A stretch of DNA of 64,000 nt, from contig PBYF01000010.1 in assembly GCA_002729515.1 (NCBI GenBank), forward strand, positions 1-64,000. The letters run 5' to 3'. Both the position numbers and the translations under genes were made by a program. The notes under the pieces were generated by a model that saw only the letters and a list, made by a program, of their open reading frames with translations, was not told the DNA's origin and ran no database searches. Source of the stretch: Deltaproteobacteria bacterium. Lineage in GTDB: Bacteria; Myxococcota_A; UBA9160; SMWR01. Positions 8,362-17,080 of the stretch are shown in pieces. Positions within the stretch are counted from its first letter, which is position 1, and every line of letters begins with the position of its first letter.

Positions 8362-9623
8362 CCCAGGCGATACCCTTTCACGGCTGGCGCATGGTTGGCG
8401 TCGCCTTCGCCGTCGACTTCATCGCCGTCGGCTTCTTCTTCTACTCGTTCGGCGTCTTCTATCCAGCGATGGACGCAGATTTCGAGGGCGCGAGCTTCTG
8501 GGTCGCGGTGGGAATCTCTGTGTCGACGCTGGGAAGCGGCCTGCTCGGACCGGTCATCGGGAGATGGCTCGACCGGTACCCACTGCGGCGCATCATGCTG
8601 CTCGGTGCACTCATCACGAGTGCGGGCTTCGCTGCACTCTCGCAGACGCATGAAATCTGGCAGTACTACCTGGTGCTCGGCACGTTCTTCGCGTTCGGAC
8701 TGGGCATGATGGGCGGAATGGCCTCGGCGAAGCTCGTGGCCAACTGGTTTTCCGCGAATCGCGGCACGGCACTGGGAATCGCCACCGTGGGCGTATCGAT
8801 CTCCGGCCTGGCGATGCCGACGGTGGCGCACTGGCTCATCGAACAGGTCGGCTGGCGCAACGGCTTCCTCCTCTACGCTTTCGGAATCCTGGTGATCGCA
8901 ATTCCGCTCGTGGCCTCTTTCGTCGTGACCCGGCCGGAAGACGTGGGCCAACGGCCGGACGGCGTGGCACCCGAAACCGCCGTGCAGGAAAACCCCGCCG
9001 ACGTCTGGTGGACGCGCGGCGAGATCCTGCGCACGCGAAACTTCTGGATCATCTCGCTTCCCTTCGCGATGGCCTTTGCCGTGCTCTCCGCCGTGCTGAT
9101 CCACCTGGTCTCCCATGCCAGGGACCTGGGAATCGACGGCTACCGCGCCACCCATGCGGTCTCGCTGGCCGCGGGCGCCGGTGCGATCGGCAAGGTGTTC
9201 TTCGGACGTCTGGTCGACCGCGTCGACCCGCGCATCGCCATATGGACCTCCTTCGCGGTGCAGATCGCCGGCCTGCTGGTCCTGATGGCCGCCGACGCCT
9301 ACGCCTCGCTCGTCGCCGGTGGACTGATCTACGGCTTCGGCATGGGCGGCATCGTCCCGCTCCAGGGCGCCGTCACCGGGCGAGCGTTCGGACGGTTTTC
9401 CTTCGGCGAGGTGGCGGGCCTCATGCGGCCCGTCCAGGTGCCGCTCAACATGATCGGCATACCGCTCGCCGCGTGGATCCACGATGCGACGGGCAGCTTC
9501 GAAGGGGCCTTCGGGATCTTCCTGGGCGTCTACGTCGTGAGCGCGACGATCATCTCCCTGCTCCGGGTGCCGCCGGTCCCGGGAGCTCCGATCGTCTCAG
9601 GCGACGAGCCCGGACTCGTGTAG
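8358..9623 (+). CDS. MFS transporter, monocarboxylate-transporter-like
   Basis: 421 residues, about 12 membrane segments. The opening FHGWRMVGVAFAVDFIAVGFFFYSF-like region and the GRWLDRYPLRRIM loop are typical of the MCT/oxalate-formate antiporter branch of the MFS. TTG start at 8358 overlapping the TGA of the previous gene. The 3-prime end overlaps by 27 bases the convergent hydrolase gene ending at 9597. Two different MFS families encoded back to back suggests import and export, or uptake of two related organic anions, for the upstream SDR and thiolase pathway; this is inference. Confidence 0.85.
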   Translation: MTQAIPFHGWRMVGVAFAVDFIAVGFFFYSFGVFYPAMDADFEGASFWVAVGISVSTLGSGLLGPVIGRWLDRYPLRRIMLLGALITSAGFAALSQTHEIWQYYLVLGTFFAFGLGMMGGMASAKLVANWFSANRGTALGIATVGVSISGLAMPTVAHWLIEQVGWRNGFLLYAFGILVIAIPLVASFVVTRPEDVGQRPDGVAPETAVQENPADVWWTRGEILRTRNFWIISLPFAMAFAVLSAVLIHLVSHARDLGIDGYRATHAVSLAAGAGAIGKVFFGRLVDRVDPRIAIWTSFAVQIAGLLVLMAADAYASLVAGGLIYGFGMGGIVPLQGAVTGRAFGRFSFGEVAGLMRPVQVPLNMIGIPLAAWIHDATGSFEGAFGIFLGVYVVSATIISLLRVPPVPGAPIVSGDEPGLV

Positions 9624-11018
9624 CGCGTCGTCGATCAGCCGATTGACAGCGCGGTGGGCGCGGAACGTCACATGACTCCCTTGGTACCAGACGATCCGCG
9701 GCTCCTCCCAATGACGCCAGAGGTCGCGCACCTGGTCCGCGGGCACGATCCGGTCGGCGATGCCCCCGAAGAGATAGCGGCGCTCCCGCGGCAGCTTCGG
9801 ATCCAGCTCGAGTGGCGAAATGACGCGCGTGAGTTCGCGCATGCGTTCTTCCGAGAGCCCCACGTCGTGCAGGATGCGGAGGTTGCGCGGCGGGCCGTGC
9901 CGAAACAGGATGCGCGTAAAGTCCGCGACCGGAACACCGGCGATCGCGCACGCGAGATCCGGGTCGAGGCAGGCGAGCAGCGCGGCGTTGTAGCCCCCGA
10001 GCGAGAGCCCATAGACGCCCACCGGAGCGCTCGTCTGCCGGCGCACCCAGTCGAGGCAGCGACGCATATCCCACATGGCCTGGGCCTCGGCATGGATCAT
10101 GTCGAGAACGTCGGCGCGGAAGAAACCCTCGCCACTCCGGCGCCCGATGCTGCGCCGCCCGTGGAGGGGAAGCGTCGGCAGGATCATGTTCATTCCGAGT
10201 TTTTCGTGGAAGTAGCCCGGGCGAAAGACAGCGAGGTCCACGAGTGGCGTGCCCATCACGTAGCCGTGCACGCACAAGAGCCAAGGCCGGTCGGCACCCA
10301 CGTGCCGCACGACCCACGCGTGGGCGGTGCGATTTGCGCGGTAGGAGAGCCAGCGTTCGCGTCCGGGCTCGTCCGGGTGGGGCTCGTAGCCGCTGTCGAA
10401 GTGCAGGTGCTCGTAGTCCAGTCCGCGCATGCGCCGGCGGTCGATGCGCGGCTCTACGAGAGGCGGGGGGGCGCGATGGTAACGCTCCGGCTTCTCGAGC
10501 CAGCCTTCGGCAGCAAACCGGTCGCGAGCGGAGGACACCTCGCGTTCGACGCGCGCGTGATCGTCGCGCGTCGGGGGGCGAATCGCCATCACCATCTCGG
10601 CCAGGAGCATCTCGTCGGCAGCCACCTGGGCCGCCAGTCTGAGGGATGCAATTGGCTCGGGAACGCCATCGTGGGGCGGCTGGTCCCGGAGCGAATGGAC
10701 ACCCGCCGCCAGAAAGGCCGCGGCGGAGACCCCTGCCAGCACGAGGCCAGCCCCGACACCCACCACGAATACGGCCGGAAGCGCGAACCCCACGCCGAGC
10801 GCCGCACCCGCGGCCGCGAACTGGGCGATGCGCCGGTCCCCGGGCATCAGGAGCATCGAAACGCCCGAGCCGAGCAGGAGACAGCCGGGCACGACCGCGA
10901 GGAGCAAACCGATGAGCCCCTGCCCCGGCGCCTCCCACAGCCAGGCGAGGCCCGCGAGAAGCGGGACCCATGCCTCGGCGGGCCAGCGATGGACGTCGCG
11001 CACGGTCTCTCCCTTCAC
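9597..11018 (-). CDS. Membrane-anchored alpha/beta hydrolase
   Basis: 473 residues. The first about 110 residues hold three to four hydrophobic segments; the rest is an alpha/beta-hydrolase domain with an oxyanion region (LCVHGYVMG), nucleophile elbow GLSLGG, and a late His in GSHVTF. The combination of an N-terminal membrane part and a cytoplasmic or periplasmic hydrolase domain is uncommon. GTG 11018 gives the longest frame, but a second in-frame GTG at 11003 has GGGAG five bases upstream and may be the true start. It is divergent from the M20 amidohydrolase at 11065. Likely an esterase or lipase-like enzyme; substrate unknown. Confidence 0.75.
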   Translation of the reverse strand: MKGETVRDVHRWPAEAWVPLLAGLAWLWEAPGQGLIGLLLAVVPGCLLLGSGVSMLLMPGDRRIAQFAAAGAALGVGFALPAVFVVGVGAGLVLAGVSAAAFLAAGVHSLRDQPPHDGVPEPIASLRLAAQVAADEMLLAEMVMAIRPPTRDDHARVEREVSSARDRFAAEGWLEKPERYHRAPPPLVEPRIDRRRMRGLDYEHLHFDSGYEPHPDEPGRERWLSYRANRTAHAWVVRHVGADRPWLLCVHGYVMGTPLVDLAVFRPGYFHEKLGMNMILPTLPLHGRRSIGRRSGEGFFRADVLDMIHAEAQAMWDMRRCLDWVRRQTSAPVGVYGLSLGGYNAALLACLDPDLACAIAGVPVADFTRILFRHGPPRNLRILHDVGLSEERMRELTRVISPLELDPKLPRERRYLFGGIADRIVPADQVRDLWRHWEEPRIVWYQGSHVTFRAHRAVNRLIDDALHESGLVA

Positions 11019-11064
11019 GGTCCGAGACGATACCCTGGGTCCTTCTCAGGCCAATGAGGACAAG

Positions 11065-12375
11065 ATGCGAACCGTCCCCGCACTCCTCGCACTCGCCTGG
11101 CTCGCGGCACCACCCACCGCATTCGGCCAGGAAGACCAGGAGACCCTGCGCCGCGACCTCGACACCCGGGCCGCGGCGATGGAGGCGCGGGTGCTCGCAC
11201 TGCGCCGCGATATCCACCGGCACCCGGAACTTTCCAACCGAGAGATCCGCACCGCCCAGCTCGTCGCGCAGGAACTCGAGCAGCTCGGCCTGGAGGTGCG
11301 CAGCGGTGTGGCCCACACGGGAGTGGTGGGCGTGCTGCGGGGCGGCCTGCCCGGTCCAGTGGTGGCGCTGCGCGCCGACATGGACGCGCTTCCCGTGACC
11401 GAGGAAACCGGGCTGCCGTTCGCATCGATGCAGCGCGCGGAATGGCTGGGACGCGACGTCGGAGTGATGCACGCCTGCGGCCACGACGCACACACGGCAA
11501 TGCTGCTCGGGGCGGCCCATGTGCTCGCCGCTGTGCGCGACCAACTTCCCGGCACCGTGGTCTTCGTCTTCCAGCCCGCCGAGGAGCGTCCGCCTCCGGG
11601 AGAAGACGGCGGCGCCCAGCTGCTGCTTCGCGAGGGTGGCCTCGACGCGCCGCGGCCGGACGCCATCTTCGCGCTCCACGTCGTTCCCGAGTATCCGGTG
11701 GGCACGCTGGCCTGGCGCGCCGGGGGCGCCATGGCGAGTTCGGACCGCATGCGCATCGTGGTGCACGGCCGGCAGACCCACGCCGCCAAGCCCTGGGAGG
11801 GCATCGATCCCATCGCCGCCGCCTCGCGTATCGTGCTGGGGCTCCAGGCAATTCCCGGGCGCCAGACCGACGCGCGAAAGCCCGCTGTCGTCTCCATCGG
11901 CGCGATCCACGGCGGCGTGCGAAACAACATCATTCCCGACCAGGTCGAGTTGCTGGGAACCATCCGTTCGCTCGACCCGGAACAACGGCTCGAACTCCAC
12001 GAACGGGTGCGGCGCACCGCGACGGCGCTGGCGGAGAGTTCAGGCGCCCGCGCCGAGGTGGAAATCGACGTCGCGCGCGGCTACCCGGTGACATGGAACG
12101 ACCCGGAGCTGGCGCGCCGCATGCTCCCGACGCTCGAACGCGTCGCCCCGGTCGTCGTGGAGGCTCCGCCGCGCACCGGCGCCGAGGATTTCGCCTTCTA
12201 CGCGCAGCAGATCCCGGGCCTTTACCTCTGGCTCGGCGTGCGATCTCCGGACCTCGACGCCGCCGACGCCGCACCCAACCATTCGCCGCGCTTCCTCGTC
12301 GATGAGGACGCCCTGCCGCTCGGCGTGCGCACGCTCTCCCACCTCGCCCTCGACTACCTGACCACGGCGCCCTGA
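11065..12375 (+). CDS. Secreted M20 family amidohydrolase
   Basis: 436 residues. A signal peptide (MRTVPALLALAWLAAPPTAF then GQ) is followed by an M20D-type metal-dependent amidohydrolase related to aminoacylase, hippurate hydrolase and IAA-amino-acid hydrolase. Metal-binding motifs are HACGHDAHT, FQPAEE and, near the C-terminus, TGAEDFAFY. ATG 11065 is chosen because it opens the signal peptide; AATGAGGA lies just upstream. The enzyme would hydrolyse N-acyl amino acids or related amides outside the cytoplasm. It is divergent from the membrane-anchored hydrolase, and the two may act on related amide or ester substrates. Confidence 0.88.
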   Translation: MRTVPALLALAWLAAPPTAFGQEDQETLRRDLDTRAAAMEARVLALRRDIHRHPELSNREIRTAQLVAQELEQLGLEVRSGVAHTGVVGVLRGGLPGPVVALRADMDALPVTEETGLPFASMQRAEWLGRDVGVMHACGHDAHTAMLLGAAHVLAAVRDQLPGTVVFVFQPAEERPPPGEDGGAQLLLREGGLDAPRPDAIFALHVVPEYPVGTLAWRAGGAMASSDRMRIVVHGRQTHAAKPWEGIDPIAAASRIVLGLQAIPGRQTDARKPAVVSIGAIHGGVRNNIIPDQVELLGTIRSLDPEQRLELHERVRRTATALAESSGARAEVEIDVARGYPVTWNDPELARRMLPTLERVAPVVVEAPPRTGAEDFAFYAQQIPGLYLWLGVRSPDLDAADAAPNHSPRFLVDEDALPLGVRTLSHLALDYLTTAP

Positions 12376-12392
12376 GAACGACCTGCACGGTG

Positions 12393-12475
12393 TAGAATCG
12401 CGGGCAATGGCGCCCGCCGCCGGCCTCCGGCCCACGCTCCGGAACGAGCCCCGCCGGCCCGGCGTCATCAACTGA
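12393..12475 (+). other. Putative promoter and 22-codon leader ORF before the DUF3604 gene
   Basis: TAGAAT at 12393-12398 resembles a -10 box and is followed 8 bases later by ATG 12407, which opens a 22-residue arginine- and proline-rich frame ending at TGA 12473-12475, 20 bases before the DUF3604 start. GCGGGC (12400-12405) and GCCCGC (12412-12417) form a hairpin around this ATG. A leader peptide is possible; a chance frame in GC-rich spacer is equally possible. Confidence 0.25.
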
Positions 12476-12495
12476 ACCAAGACCGGGAGAACTCG

Positions 12496-14721
12496 ATGCT
12501 TCGTATCTCTGGAATCCTGATCCTCCTGGCCGGGGCAGTGCTCGTGGTTCTGCACTTCGCGGGACGCGGCTTCGGCACGGAGGATCAACACGCCGGCACC
12601 CCGGCGGCACGCGCCGTCGACCCGGCGGTTACTGCAAAACGCACGCAACGCATCGAGGAGGCGGGCCAGGAGATCGGCGTGTCGAAGCCGAAACAGATCC
12701 TGTTTGGCGATCTCCACGTTCACACCACGTTCTCTTTTGACGCGTTCCAGATGAGCCTTCCCATGGCCGGCGGCGACGGTGCCCACCCGGTAGCCGATGC
12801 CTGCGACTACGCGCGTCATTGTGCGGCGCTCGACTTCTGGTCGATCAACGACCACGCCCTTTCCATTACTCCCCGGCGTTGGGAGGAGACCATCGAGTCG
12901 ATCCGTCAGTGCAACGCGATCGCCGGAGACGACGCTGCGCCAGACCTGGTGAGCTTCCTGGGCTGGGAGTGGACACAGGTCGGCACCACCCCGGAAAACC
13001 ACTGGGGCCATAAAAACGTCGTGGTACGAGGCCTCGCAGACGACGAAATTCCGGCGCGCCCCATCAGTGCGGGAACGCCACCGGGCATGCCCTCCATTCC
13101 GGATGCCGCGCCTCCCGCTGTCGCGATGGGCCTGCTCGCACTGCTCGACCTGGACGGCGGCGGCCCGGAACTCGCCCGCTACATGACCGAGATGACCGCA
13201 GCGCCGGATTGTCCCAGCGACGTTCCCGTACGTGACCTGCCGCTCGACTGCCGAGAAGTCGCCCCGTCGCCGGCAGAACTCTTCGAGAAACTCGACGAAT
13301 GGGACCTGGAAACCATCGTCATTCCCCATGGAACCGCGTGGGGCTTCTACACGCCACTCGGTTCCTCGTGGGACAAGCAGTTGACGCCGGAGCAACACGA
13401 CCCGAACCGGCAGACTCTCGTCGAGGTTTTCTCCGGTCACGGAAACTCCGAGGAATACCGGCCGTTCCGCGAGGTGATCCTCGCCGAAGACGGGTCGCGG
13501 ACCTGTCCCGAGCCCAACGAGGGCTACCTCCCCTCGTGCTGGCGTTCGGGCGAGATCATCGAGGCCCGCTGTCTGAATGAAGGTGACTCGGCGAATACGT
13601 GCAGCGAGCGCGCGGCCAAGGCGAGACAGGACTTTGTCGACGCCGGCTTCAATGGCGGGGCCGCCACGATTTCGGGCTGGACCCCGGCAGACTGGCAACA
13701 GGCCGGCCAATGCGAAGACTGCTTTCAGCCCGCGTTCAACTACCGGCCCCGGAGTTCCGTGCAGTACATGATGGCACTCGGCCGCGGAGAACCCGGCGAT
13801 CCGGAGCGCTTCCGCTTCGGCTTCATCGCATCGAGCGACAACCACTCGGCGCGTCCGGGTACGGGCTACAAGGAAGTGGCCCGCATGGAGTTCACCGAGC
13901 AGCGCTTCGTGCGATTCCTCGACACGCCCCTGGGCAGCCGGCCCGACCCGGAAGCCCGCGCCGAATCCGAGCGCGTCGACGGCACCAACATCAGCGTTCC
14001 GTTCTCGGCCTTCGAAACCGAACGCGGGGCTTCCTTTTTCATGAACGGTGGCCTCGCGGCGGTCCACGCCGAGAGCCGCGACCGCAACGCGATCTGGGAT
14101 GCCATGCAGCGACGCGAGGTCTACGGAACCAGCGGACCGCGCATCCTGCTCTGGTTCGACCTGCTCAACGCGCCGGGCGGACGTCCGGTGCCGATGGGAA
14201 GTGAGGTGAGCATCGACGGGGCGCCCATCTTCCAGGCGCGCGCCGTCGGGTCCTTTGAGCAGGAACCGGGATGCCCTGCCGACGCAACCGATGCACTGAC
14301 GCCGGAGCAACTCGCGCGGCTATGCCAGGGAGAATGCTACGCACCCTCGGACCAGCGCCGGGAAATCGAGCGTATCGAAATCATTCGAATCCGCCCCCAG
14401 ACTTCGCCCGACGAAGACATCACGGCGCTCGTCGAGGATCCCTGGCGTATATTCCCGTGCCCGCGAAACCCGGCCGGGTGCCAGGTCGCGTTCTCAGACC
14501 CCGAGTTCGCGGGATCCGGACGCGACACGCTCTACTACGCGCGGGCCATTGAAGCGCCGAGTCAGGCCGTCGCCGCGGATCCGCTCGGGTGCAAGTACGA
14601 CGCGAACGGGCGCTGCGTGTCCACCGACCCGTGCTCCCAGCGACCGGACTCCGACGACTGTCTCGCCGAGACTCGGGAGAGAGCCTGGTCGTCGCCGATC
14701 TTCGTGAACCCGGTGCAATAG
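12496..14721 (+). CDS. DUF3604 family protein, copy 1
   Basis: 741 residues. An N-terminal hydrophobic segment (ISGILILLAGAVLVVLHF) acts as signal anchor. At about residue 73, [14 protein letters not shown] is the family hallmark; its HVH resembles the metal-binding start of PHP-type phosphoesterases. Later [24 protein letters not shown] and SSDNHSARPGTGYK blocks carry further His and Asp residues suited to metal binding. The protein has many cysteines, consistent with an extracytoplasmic location. ATG 12496 has GGGAGA 5 bases upstream. Function of the family is not established. It opens a four-gene run on the plus strand and has a clear paralogue at 18313-20517. Confidence 0.88.
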   Translation: MLRISGILILLAGAVLVVLHFAGRGFGTEDQHAGTPAARAVDPAVTAKRTQRIEEAGQEIGVSKPKQILFGDLHVHTTFSFDAFQMSLPMAGGDGAHPVADACDYARHCAALDFWSINDHALSITPRRWEETIESIRQCNAIAGDDAAPDLVSFLGWEWTQVGTTPENHWGHKNVVVRGLADDEIPARPISAGTPPGMPSIPDAAPPAVAMGLLALLDLDGGGPELARYMTEMTAAPDCPSDVPVRDLPLDCREVAPSPAELFEKLDEWDLETIVIPHGTAWGFYTPLGSSWDKQLTPEQHDPNRQTLVEVFSGHGNSEEYRPFREVILAEDGSRTCPEPNEGYLPSCWRSGEIIEARCLNEGDSANTCSERAAKARQDFVDAGFNGGAATISGWTPADWQQAGQCEDCFQPAFNYRPRSSVQYMMALGRGEPGDPERFRFGFIASSDNHSARPGTGYKEVARMEFTEQRFVRFLDTPLGSRPDPEARAESERVDGTNISVPFSAFETERGASFFMNGGLAAVHAESRDRNAIWDAMQRREVYGTSGPRILLWFDLLNAPGGRPVPMGSEVSIDGAPIFQARAVGSFEQEPGCPADATDALTPEQLARLCQGECYAPSDQRREIERIEIIRIRPQTSPDEDITALVEDPWRIFPCPRNPAGCQVAFSDPEFAGSGRDTLYYARAIEAPSQAVAADPLGCKYDANGRCVSTDPCSQRPDSDDCLAETRERAWSSPIFVNPVQ

Positions 14722-14731
14722 GAATCCAGCC

Positions 14732-15814
14732 ATGCCGGACGATCCGCTTCAGCGTCTCCGGGACGGAACCGCCTGGGACGAGTTCTGCGAACGACTCAAG
14801 GCCGCCGGGCACCAGGTGCTCGACGCGGCGCCCGACGATCCGCTGGACCGGGCGGAGGGCCTGCGCTACGTCAGCCGACTCGCGCGACACTTCCTCAGGG
14901 CCACGATCGAGGACGCGGATCCGGCAGCAGCCGTGATGTCGACCGAGACACCCAAGATCGGACTCGACAATCCCGACTACGTCTACTACGGGGCGCGGCT
15001 TTCCGCCAGTTTCGAGTACCGGCTGAGCGGCTCGATGGGTGACGCTCACCTGGTGGGATTCGGGACGTTCTCCGGAGGTCTCGGCACGAAGGAAGGGCTC
15101 GTACGCAACGGCTACCTCACCAGCGAGGAACTCGAGTTCGATTCCGACGGTCGCTTCACGATTTCGCTTTCCCGGGAGCGGCGCCCCGGAAACTGGCTGC
15201 CGATGCTCTCCGAAACGAACTCTCTACAGATCCGACAGACGCTCCTCGACCGGCGGAACCAACAGCCCGCTCCGATGGAACTTGCGCGCGTCGACGAGGG
15301 CACCGGACCGTCGCCTCTCGATCCGGCGCGCTTCTCCCGAGGGCTCGACCGCGTGGGGCTGATGGTGAGCGGCGTCGTGGGCCAGTTCCTCGGCTGGACG
15401 AATAGCTTCCGCTCACACACGCACGAAATCCGCACGCTCGACCCCAGCCTGCTGGCCGTCGCCCAGGGTGACCCCAACACCAGCTACAACTACAGCTATT
15501 GGGATCTCGATGAAGACGAGGCTTTCGTCATCGAGTTCACGCCCCCGGAGTGTGAGTACTGGAACCTCCAGATCGGAAACCACTGGCTGGAATCGCTCGA
15601 CTTCCGGCATTACACGACGCACGTGAACCACGAGACGGCCGTACGCGAAAACGACGGCTCGGTGCGCATCGTGATTGCGCACCGCGATCCAGGTGTCCCG
15701 AACTGGCTCGACACCGCGGGACACGCCCGCGGCGGGCTGGCGCTGCGCTGGGTCGGTGCCGAGCACCCCCCGAGCCCCTCGACCCGCGTGGCGGAAATCG
15801 ACTCCCTGCAATGA
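14732..15814 (+). CDS. DUF1214 domain protein
   Basis: 360 residues, no signal peptide or membrane segments. The C-terminal half has the DUF1214 flavour: FEYRLSG and GDAHLVGFGTFSG in the middle, then ECEYWNLQIGNHWLES and GLALRWVG near the end. The family is of unknown function and is often annotated next to DUF1254, which is absent here. ATG 14732 has AGGAA about 8 bases upstream, 10 bp after the DUF3604 stop, and the stop overlaps the sulfotransferase start in ATGA, so the three genes are one operon. The conserved context with DUF3604 and a sulfotransferase hints at a shared pathway. Confidence 0.75.
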   Translation: MPDDPLQRLRDGTAWDEFCERLKAAGHQVLDAAPDDPLDRAEGLRYVSRLARHFLRATIEDADPAAAVMSTETPKIGLDNPDYVYYGARLSASFEYRLSGSMGDAHLVGFGTFSGGLGTKEGLVRNGYLTSEELEFDSDGRFTISLSRERRPGNWLPMLSETNSLQIRQTLLDRRNQQPAPMELARVDEGTGPSPLDPARFSRGLDRVGLMVSGVVGQFLGWTNSFRSHTHEIRTLDPSLLAVAQGDPNTSYNYSYWDLDEDEAFVIEFTPPECEYWNLQIGNHWLESLDFRHYTTHVNHETAVRENDGSVRIVIAHRDPGVPNWLDTAGHARGGLALRWVGAEHPPSPSTRVAEIDSLQ

Positions 15815-16974
15815 CCGGCTTCCTTGCCTCTGAGGAGGCATTGCACGCCGAGGCGCGTGACGCGTGCGGTCTCGAAGACTTCGGAGATCCGGAATATCTC
15901 GAAGGCCTGCGCGCGCTGCTCGAGTCCCTCGATCTCGACGCCGCGCTAAACCCCATGGGCGAACTGGCGATTCGCGGCTCAATCGTCGAGGCGCTGGCAG
16001 GCCGGCTCCTCTCCGAACGCGGCTGGGCATCGTATCCGGAGTGCGCGAAAGCATCCGTCGAGCAACCCCTCGTCATCATCGGGCTGCCGCGCACCGGAAC
16101 CAGCGCGCTGCACCAGTTCCTGTCCCAGGACCCCGCACTTCAGGGACTTGCCTTCTGGCTCTCGGTCACACCGAAACCGCGGCCGCCCCGGGCGAGTTGG
16201 CGCGAAGACCCCGAGTTCGTTGCCTGCGACGAGCGCCTGCGACTCATGTTCGAGCGAAGCCCGGACATGAAGGCGATCCACTTCATGCAGGCGGACCTCG
16301 TCGATGAGTGTTGGCGGCTCTTGTCCCAGAGCTTTGCCCACTCGAGCTGGCATGCCTGGGCCGACGTCGCGCGCTACGACAGCTGGTGGGCGCAGCACGA
16401 CATGCGGCCCGCCTACGCGAGGCACCGACGCAACCTCCAACTGATCGGACACCGCGAGCCTGAGAAACGCTGGCTGCTCAAGGACTCGACGCACCTCTTC
16501 GACCTCGGGGCCTTTCTCGACGTCTACCCCGATGCGCGGGTGGTCCAGACGCATCGGGATCCCGTGAAGTCGGTCGCATCGGTCTGCAGCCTTTGCTGGG
16601 CGGCGCGACGCCCGCTCAGCGCGCATCCGGACCCGGCGAGCTTCGGAAGGGCGACGCTCGAGCTGTGGCTGCGCGGCGTGCTCGACGCCGCGCAAGCGCG
16701 CCGGGAACGCGACCCGCAGCAATTCTTCGACCTCCCGTTCGGAACCTTCCAGGCGGATCCTCTGGCTGCGATCCAGTCGATCTACGCACACTTCGGAATG
16801 GAGTACACCGAGGCGGCCGACGCGGGGATCCGCCGCTTCCGAGCGGACAACCCCCAGGGCAAGCACGGCACCCACAGCTACGACCTCGACACCTGGCACC
16901 TCGACCCGGACGAGATTCGCGAGCGCTTCCGGCCTTACGTCGAGACCTTCGACGTGCCTGCCGAACCGGCCTAG
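15811..16974 (+). CDS. PAPS-dependent sulfotransferase family protein
   Basis: 387 residues. The 5-prime phosphosulfate-binding loop appears as PLVIIGLPRTGTSALHQFL at about residues 86-104; a second phosphate-contact region is RVVQTHRDPVKSVASV, with conserved Arg/His and Ser. Bacterial proteins of this group transfer sulfate from 3-phosphoadenosine-5-phosphosulfate to hydroxyl groups, though many are of unknown substrate. The ATG overlaps the DUF1214 stop. An acyl-CoA dehydrogenase follows after 106 bp. Sulfation of a lipid or sterol intermediate would fit the setting, but this is inference. Confidence 0.85.
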   Translation: MTGFLASEEALHAEARDACGLEDFGDPEYLEGLRALLESLDLDAALNPMGELAIRGSIVEALAGRLLSERGWASYPECAKASVEQPLVIIGLPRTGTSALHQFLSQDPALQGLAFWLSVTPKPRPPRASWREDPEFVACDERLRLMFERSPDMKAIHFMQADLVDECWRLLSQSFAHSSWHAWADVARYDSWWAQHDMRPAYARHRRNLQLIGHREPEKRWLLKDSTHLFDLGAFLDVYPDARVVQTHRDPVKSVASVCSLCWAARRPLSAHPDPASFGRATLELWLRGVLDAAQARRERDPQQFFDLPFGTFQADPLAAIQSIYAHFGMEYTEAADAGIRRFRADNPQGKHGTHSYDLDTWHLDPDEIRERFRPYVETFDVPAEPA

Positions 16975-17080
16975 ACCGGAGCGCAACGCCCCAAAAGATC
17001 GTCTCTCGCGCGCAAGCATCCCGCCGTTCAGCGTGTGAAGTAGCGATGTGCCAAGATGTCCGGTTCTGGAGGGAACCCCC

